This document shows, piece after piece, positions 8,405 through 15,809 of a stretch of DNA of 44,377 bases. The DNA lies in the NCBI GenBank assembly GCA_021731565.1, contig JAKFXD010000011.1:1-44377 (forward strand), written 5' to 3'. Numbering within the stretch: position 1 is the first letter of the stretch; each line of letters opens with the position of its first letter. Origin of the DNA: Methylocystis sp. Lineage in GTDB: Bacteria > Pseudomonadota > Alphaproteobacteria > Rhizobiales > Beijerinckiaceae. The notes under the pieces are model-generated. The model was not told where the DNA came from. It did not search any database and was given only the letters and a program-made list of their open reading frames with translations. Made by a program: the position numbers and the translations under genes.

Positions 8405-9847
8405 ATGTCCGCCAACTCGCCGCCAAACGCCGCCGAACTGCGACAGGTCATGTTCGGACTCGGCCTTGCGATGCTGCTCTCGGCGCTCGACCAGACGATT
8501 GTGGTCACCGCCATGCCGACCATTGCGGCGGACCTCGGCGACCCTCAGGATCTGCCCTGGATCGTGACGGCCTATCTCATCGCCGCGACGGTGGTGACGC
8601 CGCTCTATGGCAAATTCGCCGACGTCCATGGGCGCAGGCGCGTCATTCTTGTCGGCGTCGCCACTTTCGTGATCGGCTCGGTCGCCTGCGCCTTGGCGCC
8701 GAGCATGGCGGCGCTCGCCGGGGCGCGGGTGATCCAGGGACTGGGCGGCGGCGGCCTGATTTCGCTTGGCCAGACGATCGTCGCCGATCTGGTTTCCCCC
8801 CGCGAGCGCGGCCGATACCAATCCTATTTTGCCGCGGTGTTCATCACGTCGAGCATCGCCGGCCCGGCGCTCGGCGGATTTTTTGCGCAATATTGGCATT
8901 GGTCGCTGATCTTCTGGATCAATCTGCCGCTCGGCGTCGCGGCGTTGCTGATCGTCAATTCCCGGTTGAAACGCCTGCCGGAGCGGCGACATCCGCATCG
9001 CGTCGATTATTTGGGGGCCGCGCTGCTGATCGCCGGCTCGGGGCTGCTGGTTCTGGCGCTCGGCTGGGGCGGCGTTCGCTATCCTTGGGGCTCGGCGCCG
9101 ATTCTTGGCCTCCTCGGCGCCTCGGCGCTCGCCTGGTCGCTCTTCGCCTGGCGCACCGCGCGCGCCGACGAGCCGCTGATTCCCTTGCGCATTCTCGGGC
9201 TGCGGATCGTTCGCGACGCCATCCTGTCAAGCTCTTTTGGGCTAGGGGGCTTTGTCGGCCTCTCGGTGGTGATGCCGATCTTTTATGAAGTCTGCGCCGG
9301 CATGAACGCCAGCGATTCCGGGCTGACGCTCATCCCGTTGATGGTCGCCACCGTCGCCGGCGCCACTTTGTCGGGTCGATTAATGGCGCATCTGAAGCAT
9401 TATAAGGCGGCGGCGCTGCTGGGGCTCGGCGCCGGCTTTCTTGCCGCGCTCGGCGCGGCCTTCATGATGAAGGGGGGCGCGGGCCGATCGCTGCTGTCGC
9501 TCAACGCCCTGCTTGCCGTCACGACCTTCGGGATTGGCGCGATGCTGCCGATCGCCACCGTTTCGGTGCAGAACGCGGTCGATTCGCGCGACCTCGGCAC
9601 GGCGACGGCGTCGATGCAATTCTTCCGGCAGCTCGCGGCGGCCGCGATCGTCGCGCTGTTCGCCGCTTTGGCGATTGGCGGCGGCCGCGCCCAATTGCTC
9701 GAAGATCTGAAGACCAGCGCCGACGGCGGCGCCTTGCTATCCAGCTTTCGCCTGGTTTTTCTCGCGCTGGCGGTCTGTGTCGGCTTGTCCTTTGTTTTCC
9801 TGGCGCGCATGGAGGAGCGACCGCTGCGCGGCGAGCGACGCGCCTGA
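8405..9847 (+). CDS. MFS multidrug exporter, DHA2 (EmrB/QacA) type
   Basis: A 480-residue inner-membrane protein with about 14 hydrophobic segments, which fits the DHA2 family of proton-drug antiporters. Diagnostic motifs include the first-helix motif LDQTIVVTAMPTIA, motif A as YGKFADVHGRRRVILVG, and motif C as SSIAGPALGGFFA. AAGG is appropriately placed before the ATG. No regulator or HlyD-family partner is adjacent, so substrate and control cannot be inferred. It starts 75 nt after recQ and could be read from the same transcript. Confidence 0.9.
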   Translation: MSANSPPNAAELRQVMFGLGLAMLLSALDQTIVVTAMPTIAADLGDPQDLPWIVTAYLIAATVVTPLYGKFADVHGRRRVILVGVATFVIGSVACALAPSMAALAGARVIQGLGGGGLISLGQTIVADLVSPRERGRYQSYFAAVFITSSIAGPALGGFFAQYWHWSLIFWINLPLGVAALLIVNSRLKRLPERRHPHRVDYLGAALLIAGSGLLVLALGWGGVRYPWGSAPILGLLGASALAWSLFAWRTARADEPLIPLRILGLRIVRDAILSSSFGLGGFVGLSVVMPIFYEVCAGMNASDSGLTLIPLMVATVAGATLSGRLMAHLKHYKAAALLGLGAGFLAALGAAFMMKGGAGRSLLSLNALLAVTTFGIGAMLPIATVSVQNAVDSRDLGTATASMQFFRQLAAAAIVALFAALAIGGGRAQLLEDLKTSADGGALLSSFRLVFLALAVCVGLSFVFLARMEERPLRGERRA

Positions 9848-9940
9848 TAGGCTCGATTTTCGACGCGCCTTTTCTATTTGCCCCCTTGGCATGGAATTTT
9901 CTAGAAAGAGCGCGCCTTCCCGCGCCGCAAGGACCCTTCC

Positions 9941-12652
9941 ATGGCTTCTCTCGATAGTTTCAACGCCGGTCAGGCGCTCGTCGTCGGCGACCGGTCCTAT
10001 CAATATTTCTCGCTCAAGGCGGCGCAGGAGAACGGGCTTCGAGACGTCTCCCGCCTGCCCTATTCGCTCAAAGTCGTTCTCGAAAATCTGCTGCGCAACG
10101 AAGACGGCCGTTCGGTCACCAGGGAGTCGATCGAAGACTTCGCCAATTGGCTCGACGAAAAAGGCAAGACCGAGCGCGAAATCGCCTTCAGGCCGGCGCG
10201 CGTGCTGATGCAGGATTTCACCGGCGTGCCGGCGGTCGTCGATCTCGCGGCGATGCGCGACGCCGTGGTCGCGCTCGGCGGGGATGCGCAGAAGATCAAT
10301 CCGCTGGTGCCGGTCGATCTCGTCATCGATCATTCGGTGATCGTCGACAGTTTCGGCACGCCGCTGTCGTTCGCCCGCAACGTCGAACTGGAATATGAGC
10401 GCAACGGCGAGCGCTATCGCTTCCTGAAATGGGGCCAGTCGGCCTTCGACAATTTCCGCGTCGTGCCGCCGGGCACCGGCATCTGCCATCAGGTCAATCT
10501 CGAATATCTCGGGCAGACCGTCTGGACGCGCGCCGAACAGATCGACGGCAAAACGGTCGAATACGCCTATCCCGACACGCTGGTCGGCACAGATTCGCAT
10601 ACGACCATGATCAACGGCCTCGCCGTTCTCGGCTGGGGCGTCGGCGGCATCGAGGCCGAAGCCGCGATGCTCGGCCAGCCGCTGTCGATGCTCGCCCCCG
10701 AAGTGATCGGCTTCAAGCTCACCGGCGCGCCGAAGGAGGGCGTGACCGCGACCGACCTTGTTCTGACCGTCACCCAGATGCTGCGCAAAAAAGGCGTGGT
10801 CGGAAAATTCGTGGAATTCTTCGGCGACGGCCTCGATCATCTGAGCCTCGCCGATCGCGCGACGATCGCCAATATGGCGCCTGAATATGGCGCGACCTGC
10901 GGCTTCTTCCCGATCGACCGGGAGACGCTCTCCTATCTGCACATGTCGGGGCGCAGCGACCAACGTATCGAGTTGATCGAGGCCTATGCCCGCGCGCAAG
11001 GCATGATGCGCGAGCCGGGGGCGCCTGATCCGGAATTCACCGATACGCTGAGCCTCGACCTCGCAGAAGTGACGCCCTCGCTCGCCGGTCCGAAACGCCC
11101 GGAGAGCCGCGCGTCGCTTTCGGAAGTCGGCTCGGCCTTCCTCGGCGCGCTCGCCACCGAATATAAGAAAGAGGACGGGGTCGGGCCGCGCTACAAGGTC
11201 GAGGACGAGAGTTTCGATCTCGGCCATGGCGACGTGGTCATCGCCGCCATCACCTCCTGCACCAACACCTCCAACCCCAGCGTGCTGATCGGCGCCGGGC
11301 TGCTGGCCCGCAACGCCGTGGCCCGCGGATTGATGACGAAGCCCTGGGTGAAGACCTCGCTCGCCCCTGGCAGTCAGGTCGTCGCGCAATATCTCGCGAA
11401 GTCCGGGCTGCAGAAATATCTCGACGATCTCGGCTTCAATCTCGTCGGCTTCGGCTGCACGACCTGCATCGGCAATTCCGGGCCGTTGCCGCCGGCGATT
11501 TCGAAAACCATCAATGCGCATGACCTCGTCGCGGCGTCGGTTTTGTCGGGAAATCGCAATTTCGAGGGGCGCGTCAATCCTGACGTCCAGGCGAATTACC
11601 TCGCCTCGCCGCCGCTCGTCGTCGCCTATGCGCTCGCGGGAACCATCGCCATCGACCTGACGAAAGAGCCGCTCGGACATGACGGCGCCGGCGCGCCGGT
11701 CTATCTGCGCGACATCTGGCCGGCGAACGCCGAGATCGCCGCCTTCGTGCGCGATCAGGTGACGCGCGATCTGTTTCGTCAAACCTACGCCAACGTCTTT
11801 TCAGGCGACGAACACTGGCGCGCGGTCGAGGCGCCAAGCAGCGAGACTTACGGGTGGGACGATCAGTCCACCTATGTGCGCGATCCGCCCTATTTCGTTG
11901 GACTTGAGCGCGAGCCCAAACCGGTCGAGGACATCGTCGGCGCGCGCATCCTCGCGCTCTTTGGCGATAAGATCACCACCGATCACATCTCGCCCGCCGG
12001 TTCGATCAAGGCGGCGTCGCCCGCCGGCAAATGGCTGATCGAACATGACGTCCTGCCCGCCGACTTCAATCAATACGGCACGCGGCGCGGCAATCATGAA
12101 GTGATGATGCGCGGGACTTTCGCCAATATCCGCATCAAGAATCACATCATGCGCGACGAGAGCGGGCAAACGCCGGAAGGCGGATTGACCAGGCATTATC
12201 CGGGCGGCGAGATCATGTCGATCTATGACGCCGCCATGCGTTACGGCGCCGAGGGCGCGCCGCTTGTCGTTTTCGCCGGCGCCGAATATGGCAATGGCTC
12301 GTCGCGCGATTGGGCCGCGAAGGGCGCCATGCTGCTTGGCGTTCGCGCCGTGATCGCCAAGAGTTTCGAGCGCATCCACCGGTCCAATCTGGTCGGCATG
12401 GGGGTGCTGCCGCTCACCTTCGCGGAAGGAACCGGCTGGGATACGCTTGGCCTCAAGGGCGACGAGACGGTGACGATACTCGGACTGCGCGAAGGACTAG
12501 CCCCGCGCAAGACCTTGGTCGCTTCGATTGCTTTTCCGGATGGGTCCACTACCTCCGCGCCGCTGCTGGCGCGCATCGATACGCTCGACGAGTTAGAATA
12601 CTTCAAAAACGGCGGCATTCTTCCTTACGTGTTGCGACAACTCGCCCCTTAA
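9941..12652 (+). CDS. acnA: Aconitate hydratase A
   Basis: A 903-residue monomeric aconitase of the AcnA/IRP1 type that interconverts citrate and isocitrate in the TCA cycle with a [4Fe-4S] cluster. Cluster cysteines are visible in SCTNTSNP and in GCTTCIGNSGPL. Substrate-site motifs include GTDSHTTMINGLAVLGWGVG, DHISPAGSI and GNGSSRDWAAKG in the swivel domain. Length and domain order match the family. AAGGA precedes the ATG at 9941. It appears to be a stand-alone gene; the next gene is a small secreted protein in an unrelated class. Confidence 0.97.
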   Translation: MASLDSFNAGQALVVGDRSYQYFSLKAAQENGLRDVSRLPYSLKVVLENLLRNEDGRSVTRESIEDFANWLDEKGKTEREIAFRPARVLMQDFTGVPAVVDLAAMRDAVVALGGDAQKINPLVPVDLVIDHSVIVDSFGTPLSFARNVELEYERNGERYRFLKWGQSAFDNFRVVPPGTGICHQVNLEYLGQTVWTRAEQIDGKTVEYAYPDTLVGTDSHTTMINGLAVLGWGVGGIEAEAAMLGQPLSMLAPEVIGFKLTGAPKEGVTATDLVLTVTQMLRKKGVVGKFVEFFGDGLDHLSLADRATIANMAPEYGATCGFFPIDRETLSYLHMSGRSDQRIELIEAYARAQGMMREPGAPDPEFTDTLSLDLAEVTPSLAGPKRPESRASLSEVGSAFLGALATEYKKEDGVGPRYKVEDESFDLGHGDVVIAAITSCTNTSNPSVLIGAGLLARNAVARGLMTKPWVKTSLAPGSQVVAQYLAKSGLQKYLDDLGFNLVGFGCTTCIGNSGPLPPAISKTINAHDLVAASVLSGNRNFEGRVNPDVQANYLASPPLVVAYALAGTIAIDLTKEPLGHDGAGAPVYLRDIWPANAEIAAFVRDQVTRDLFRQTYANVFSGDEHWRAVEAPSSETYGWDDQSTYVRDPPYFVGLEREPKPVEDIVGARILALFGDKITTDHISPAGSIKAASPAGKWLIEHDVLPADFNQYGTRRGNHEVMMRGTFANIRIKNHIMRDESGQTPEGGLTRHYPGGEIMSIYDAAMRYGAEGAPLVVFAGAEYGNGSSRDWAAKGAMLLGVRAVIAKSFERIHRSNLVGMGVLPLTFAEGTGWDTLGLKGDETVTILGLREGLAPRKTLVASIAFPDGSTTSAPLLARIDTLDELEYFKNGGILPYVLRQLAP

Positions 12653-12802
12653 TTCTCACGAAAAAAACGATTGACTTGCTCATTGACCTCGGACAGCGTG
12701 ATTGAGCTTTGCGTTGCATTCGGGCCGTTGCGGCTGGAATGCGTTCGGCGCAGCGCTTTACAAAAACAAAAAGTCACGACGCGAAGAAGAGGAAATCTGC
12801 AT

Positions 12803-13084
12803 ATGAACAAATACGCCCTTACGGCGGCCGCCGCCCTGTTCCTTGCGGCGACGGCGCCGTCGTTCGCTTTCGACGCCGCCGTCGGTCAGCGCGCGCCGAG
12901 CCAGGCGACGCGCGTCAGCTGCGACACGCATGCCGAGGACGATCAGGCTATGTGCGCCAGCAAGTGCGAGGACGCCTATCTCAAGGACCAGCAGGGCTGG
13001 ACGGCGGACATGAGCAAGATCAAGGCCGCCAAGAAGTCTTGCGACGAGAAATGCGGCTGCCCGCAGAACTCAAGCAACCTGTAA
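12803..13084 (+). CDS. Small secreted twin-CX3C cysteine protein (paralogue 1)
   Basis: The protein has 93 residues, with a signal peptide (MNKYALTAAAALFLAATAPS, cleavage near residue 22). The mature part has six cysteines: C40 in CDTH, then C51-x3-C55, a 24-residue spacer, and C80-x3-C84-x-C86 followed by PQN. The spacer is charged and helical in character (EDAYLKDQQGW). Two CX3C motifs on helices suggest a disulfide-linked helical hairpin; metal binding through the C/H residues is an alternative. The gene at 13402 encodes a paralogue with identical cysteine spacing in the twin motif. AGAGGAAA precedes the ATG. I know no named family with this pattern in bacteria; function unknown. Confidence 0.85.
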   Translation: MNKYALTAAAALFLAATAPSFAFDAAVGQRAPSQATRVSCDTHAEDDQAMCASKCEDAYLKDQQGWTADMSKIKAAKKSCDEKCGCPQNSSNL

Positions 13085-13401
13085 AAAATCGCTTCGATCT
13101 GAACCCAAGGAGCGCGCGAGCCATCGCGCGCTCCATTTGGGCCGCGCCGGCGGGTCAGCGAGACGCCGGCGCCGATTTCGTGTAAGGAACAGGAAATAAA
13201 AGATATTTTCCCCGACGTCGCCGTCCCGTGGCGCAGCGGCGCGACCTCTCGCGCAAGCGACGCGCAATTGACATGTACGGCCACTTACGACATCGTCCCG
13301 CCGCTCGTTGCGTTATGTGAGGCCGTTGCTGTTACAAGGCGGGAGGGGTCGAACGCAGGCGCAGTCTAGACGCCCGAAGGGCAAGTTAAGGAAACGACCA
13401 A
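13085..13401. other. Intergenic region between the two paralogues
   Basis: These 317 nt contain no convincing gene. They hold a GC-rich hairpin at 13109-13134 just after the first paralogue and a TTGACA hexamer at 13268-13273, which could be a -35 element, although the -10 match 17 nt downstream is poor. The region suggests that the second paralogue has its own promoter and a leader of around 100 nt. Confidence 0.4.
13109..13134 (+). terminator. GC-rich hairpin after paralogue 1
   Basis: A perfect 11-bp stem (GGAGCGCGCGA / TCGCGCGCTCC) with loop GCCA begins 24 nt after the stop codon. A short outer extension (CCCAA / TTGGG) can also pair. No T-run follows, so this may be a weak terminator or an mRNA-stabilising hairpin. 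Confidence 0.5.
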
Positions 13402-13638
13402 ATGATGAAATTCGCCATTATGACGGCGGCTCTCCTTGTCGCCGGCATGATCAGCCCGGCGTTCGCGGATTGCGACGTCCACAAAGCCGACGAAGACAAG
13501 CAAGCCAAATGCGCTGAAAAATGCGACGACGAGTATCTCTCCCGTAAGATGAATTACGGCGCCAATCAAGCGGAGGTCATCGCCAATAAGAAGGCCTGTG
13601 ACGCCGCCTGCGGCTGCCCGCAGAACACGAAGGAATAA
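13402..13638 (+). CDS. Small secreted twin-CX3C cysteine protein (paralogue 2)
   Basis: The protein has 78 residues, with a signal peptide (MMKFAIMTAALLVAGMISPA, cleavage near AFA-D). The cysteines are C24 (CDVH), C37-x3-C41, a 24-residue spacer, and C66-x3-C70-x-C72 followed by PQN. This matches the upstream paralogue residue for residue in spacing from the first CX3C onward. Other shared positions are the YL after the first CX3C, KK before the second, and the CGCPQN end. AAGGAAACGACC precedes the ATG pair. It ends just before a strong intrinsic terminator. Likely periplasmic; function unknown. Confidence 0.85.
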   Translation: MMKFAIMTAALLVAGMISPAFADCDVHKADEDKQAKCAEKCDDEYLSRKMNYGANQAEVIANKKACDAACGCPQNTKE

Positions 13639-13672
13639 AACTCCGAACCCTCGCGAGCGAGGCCGGGTTAGA

Positions 13673-13706
13673 CGCGGCGCGCATTCGTTGCGCGCCGCGC
13701 CTTTTT
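13673..13706 (+). terminator. Rho-independent terminator
   Basis: A perfect 11-bp stem (CGCGGCGCGCA / TGCGCGCCGCG) with loop TTCGT is followed by CCTTTTT. It lies 35 nt after the stop of the second cysteine-rich gene, directly before the 3' end of the convergent gene. Confidence 0.88.
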
Positions 13707-13707
13707 G

Positions 13708-14190
13708 TCACTCCGTTGTATAGACGTTGCCGTCCGGGCCTTTCCAGCCGCTGCCGGATTCATAAAATCGATATTCCTCGTCGAACTGAACCGTCGATCC
13801 GGGCGCGATATATTGCTTGCCGGGGGGATCGGCGCTGCGCGGCGCAGTCACATAATGATTGCTCGGCGAACAGCCTTCGGGAAATTTTCGAGCCTCGTCA
13901 GGCTTGCACTCAAGATTGGCGCCTTCCGGAAATTCGACCCGGGCATTGAAGAAAATCTCATAGCCCTTTTCTCCGGTGGCATGCATCTCGAGACGCTCGG
14001 CCATGGTCTGCTTGAATTCGCCGATCTTGAACGGCTTGTCGAAGCGCTGCTTCAGCAAGTTCTCGAAAATCTTCCTTGCATGCGCTTCGGTCGGATCGCA
14101 CCCCCCGAAAATGCAAAAAGCATTTGCCGGAATCGCCGAAAGCGACGCCAGCAACGCCGCAACGACAAGTTTGATGAAAGCGCCACGCAT
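13708..14190 (-). CDS. Secreted hypothetical protein
   Basis: A 160-residue protein with a clear signal peptide (MRGAFIKLVVAALLASLSAI, cleavage after ANA at residue 24). The mature chain begins with a CIFGGC motif and has two further cysteines (LECKPDE and EGCSP), so two disulfides are possible. An aromatic C-terminal segment (FDEEYRFYESGSGWKG) closes it. I recognise no family. A strong ribosome-binding site (GGAGGG) sits seven bases before the ATG. It is monocistronic as far as can be seen and convergent with the cysteine-rich gene at 13402. Confidence 0.8.
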   Translation of the reverse strand: MRGAFIKLVVAALLASLSAIPANAFCIFGGCDPTEAHARKIFENLLKQRFDKPFKIGEFKQTMAERLEMHATGEKGYEIFFNARVEFPEGANLECKPDEARKFPEGCSPSNHYVTAPRSADPPGKQYIAPGSTVQFDEEYRFYESGSGWKGPDGNVYTTE

Positions 14191-14291
14191 GATTCCACTC
14201 CCTCCGCCTATGTGAATTCGCCGCCCAGCGCGCGGCTTTTGTATTCTTATAGCATCTTATCGCAGCATCGCGGCGCGTCGAAAATCTGGTC

Positions 14292-14362
14292 CGCGGCGCG
14301 CGAAAAAGTGGATCCCGGCCGGGTTTTCGCATAGAGCCCGCACTATGCTTTTGAGATGATCT
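14292..14362 (+). repeat. Partial copy of a dispersed intergenic repeat (copy C)
   Basis: The segment GCGCGCGAAAAAGTGGATCC and the following GGGTTTTCGC...TTTTGAGATGATC match the first half of the longer repeats at 25784 and 29128. It lies between the 3' end of the tolC-like gene and the start of the secreted protein gene. The palindromic second half of the repeat is missing. Confidence 0.55.
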
Positions 14363-14396
14363 GCCGTTGCACGATTGCGCCCAAATACGGCGCGAT

Positions 14397-15806
14397 TTAA
14401 CGCCCTTCGGGCGTCATCGGGTTGCTCCAGAGATCCTTGACCTGCTCGAAATGCAGCGCGGGATCATAGCCCTCCGCCGTCAGGCCGAGCCAGTCCGAAG
14501 ACAGCCGTCCCAGCGAAGAAAGCACGGCGTAGGAGGCGACGACGCGGTCGCGCTGCGCCAGGATGAGTCCAAGGCGCGCATTGAGCAGCTCCTGCTGGGC
14601 ATTCAGGATTTCGAGCGTGGTTCGCTGGCCGGCCTTGGCTTCTTCCCGCACGCCATAGAGCGCGCGCTCGGCGGCGGCGATCTGGATTTGCGCCGCGGCG
14701 ATCTGGGTTTTCGCCGCCTGCAGCGCGCCCCAATAGGCGCGCACCAGCGAGAGAACTTCGGCGCGGGCGACATCGGCGCTGAACCGGCGCTGGCCGGCGG
14801 TCTCCTTGGCTTGCCGCACGCGGGAGGACGTCAGGCCACCCTCGTAAATCGGCACGTTGAGACGCCCGCCGACGCTGGCCCCGATGTTGCGGTTGCCGAC
14901 GCCGACGGTGTCGGTCTGCGTGAAGACGTCGCCGACGATCGACAATTTGGGCATGAAGTCCGCTTCGAGCGCCTTGATGTCGAGATCGGCGGCGTCGGCG
15001 TCGTGCTGCGCGGCAAGAATGAGGGGATTTTCGGCTTGCGCGATACGCTCCGCATCTTCGCGCGACTTCGGCAGCAGCCGGTCGATCGGCGCGCCGGCCG
15101 ACAGTTTCGACGGCTCGACGCCGACGATTTTGCGATAGACGCCTATGCTGGCGTCGAGCGCCGCACGCGCCGCGCTCGCGAGAGACTTTCCGCCGGCGAG
15201 CCGCGCCTCGGCCTGGGCGATGTCGGTGAGCGTGATCTGTCCGTAGTCATAGCGCTCGCGCGTCTGGCGCAATTGCTCCTTGAGGACGGCGACATTGCTG
15301 TTCTGAAGTTTGAGGGTCGCGGTGTCGCGCAGCACGTCCATATAGGCGGCGACGGCGTCGAATAAGACGCGCTGCTCGGTCAGGCGCAAACGCTCGCGTC
15401 CGGCGAAGACGCTGGACTCCGCGGCGCGGGTTTCGCTTTGCGTCTTGAACCCGTCGAAGATCGGCTGCTCGATGGTCAAAGCGCCGGAGCGAGGCATGCT
15501 GCCGCCGTTCTGGATGCTCTTCGTGCGAGCTCTAAGCGCGGGATCGTCGAGATCGACGTCGCGCTGTTGCGTGATGTAGCGGTTCCGCTGCACGCCGATG
15601 TAGCCGTCGGCGGAAACGCGCGGCCGCATGCCGGCCTGCGCCTGCGGAACGCCTTCGTCGATGGCGCGCAGTTCGGCTCTGCCGGCGTTGAGCTGCGGAT
15701 TGGCGTTATAGGCGCGGCGCATCGCGCCCGTCAGAGTTTCCGCGCGCGCCGTCGCTCCCGCTGCGAGGAGGCAGATCGTGACCGAGGCGACGCCGCGCAG
15801 GATCAC
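14397..15806 (-). CDS. TolC-family outer membrane efflux protein
   Basis: A 469-residue outer-membrane factor with a signal peptide (cleavage near ARA-ETL). It has the duplicated TolC helical repeats, seen as ETLTGAMRRAYNANPQLNAG in repeat one and ENPLILAAQHDADAADLDI in repeat two. Family hallmarks include QPIFDGFKTQSETRAAE and NVPIYEGGLTSSRVRQAKE. TolC trimers form the trans-periplasmic exit duct. Its sequence is nearer the type I secretion TolC group than CzcC. However, it starts three bases after the stop of the czcA-like gene on the same strand, so it most likely serves that metal pump. It may also serve other systems. Confidence 0.9.
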   Translation of the reverse strand: MILRGVASVTICLLAAGATARAETLTGAMRRAYNANPQLNAGRAELRAIDEGVPQAQAGMRPRVSADGYIGVQRNRYITQQRDVDLDDPALRARTKSIQNGGSMPRSGALTIEQPIFDGFKTQSETRAAESSVFAGRERLRLTEQRVLFDAVAAYMDVLRDTATLKLQNSNVAVLKEQLRQTRERYDYGQITLTDIAQAEARLAGGKSLASAARAALDASIGVYRKIVGVEPSKLSAGAPIDRLLPKSREDAERIAQAENPLILAAQHDADAADLDIKALEADFMPKLSIVGDVFTQTDTVGVGNRNIGASVGGRLNVPIYEGGLTSSRVRQAKETAGQRRFSADVARAEVLSLVRAYWGALQAAKTQIAAAQIQIAAAERALYGVREEAKAGQRTTLEILNAQQELLNARLGLILAQRDRVVASYAVLSSLGRLSSDWLGLTAEGYDPALHFEQVKDLWSNPMTPEGR

Positions 15807-15809
15807 CGG

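Noticed and set aside
6638-8998. A 786-codon open frame on the minus strand
   Set aside because: It is antisense to recQ and the MFS gene, is extremely rich in Arg/Gly/Ala and has no domain. It is a by-product of GC-rich codon use on the coding strand.
9737-11782. A 681-codon open frame on the minus strand
   Set aside because: It lies antisense across acnA, with aspartate/arginine-rich composition typical of shadow frames.
12671-12802. Upstream extension of the first cysteine-rich gene
   Set aside because: The ATG at 12803 starts a clear signal peptide and has a good ribosome-binding site; the extension has neither.
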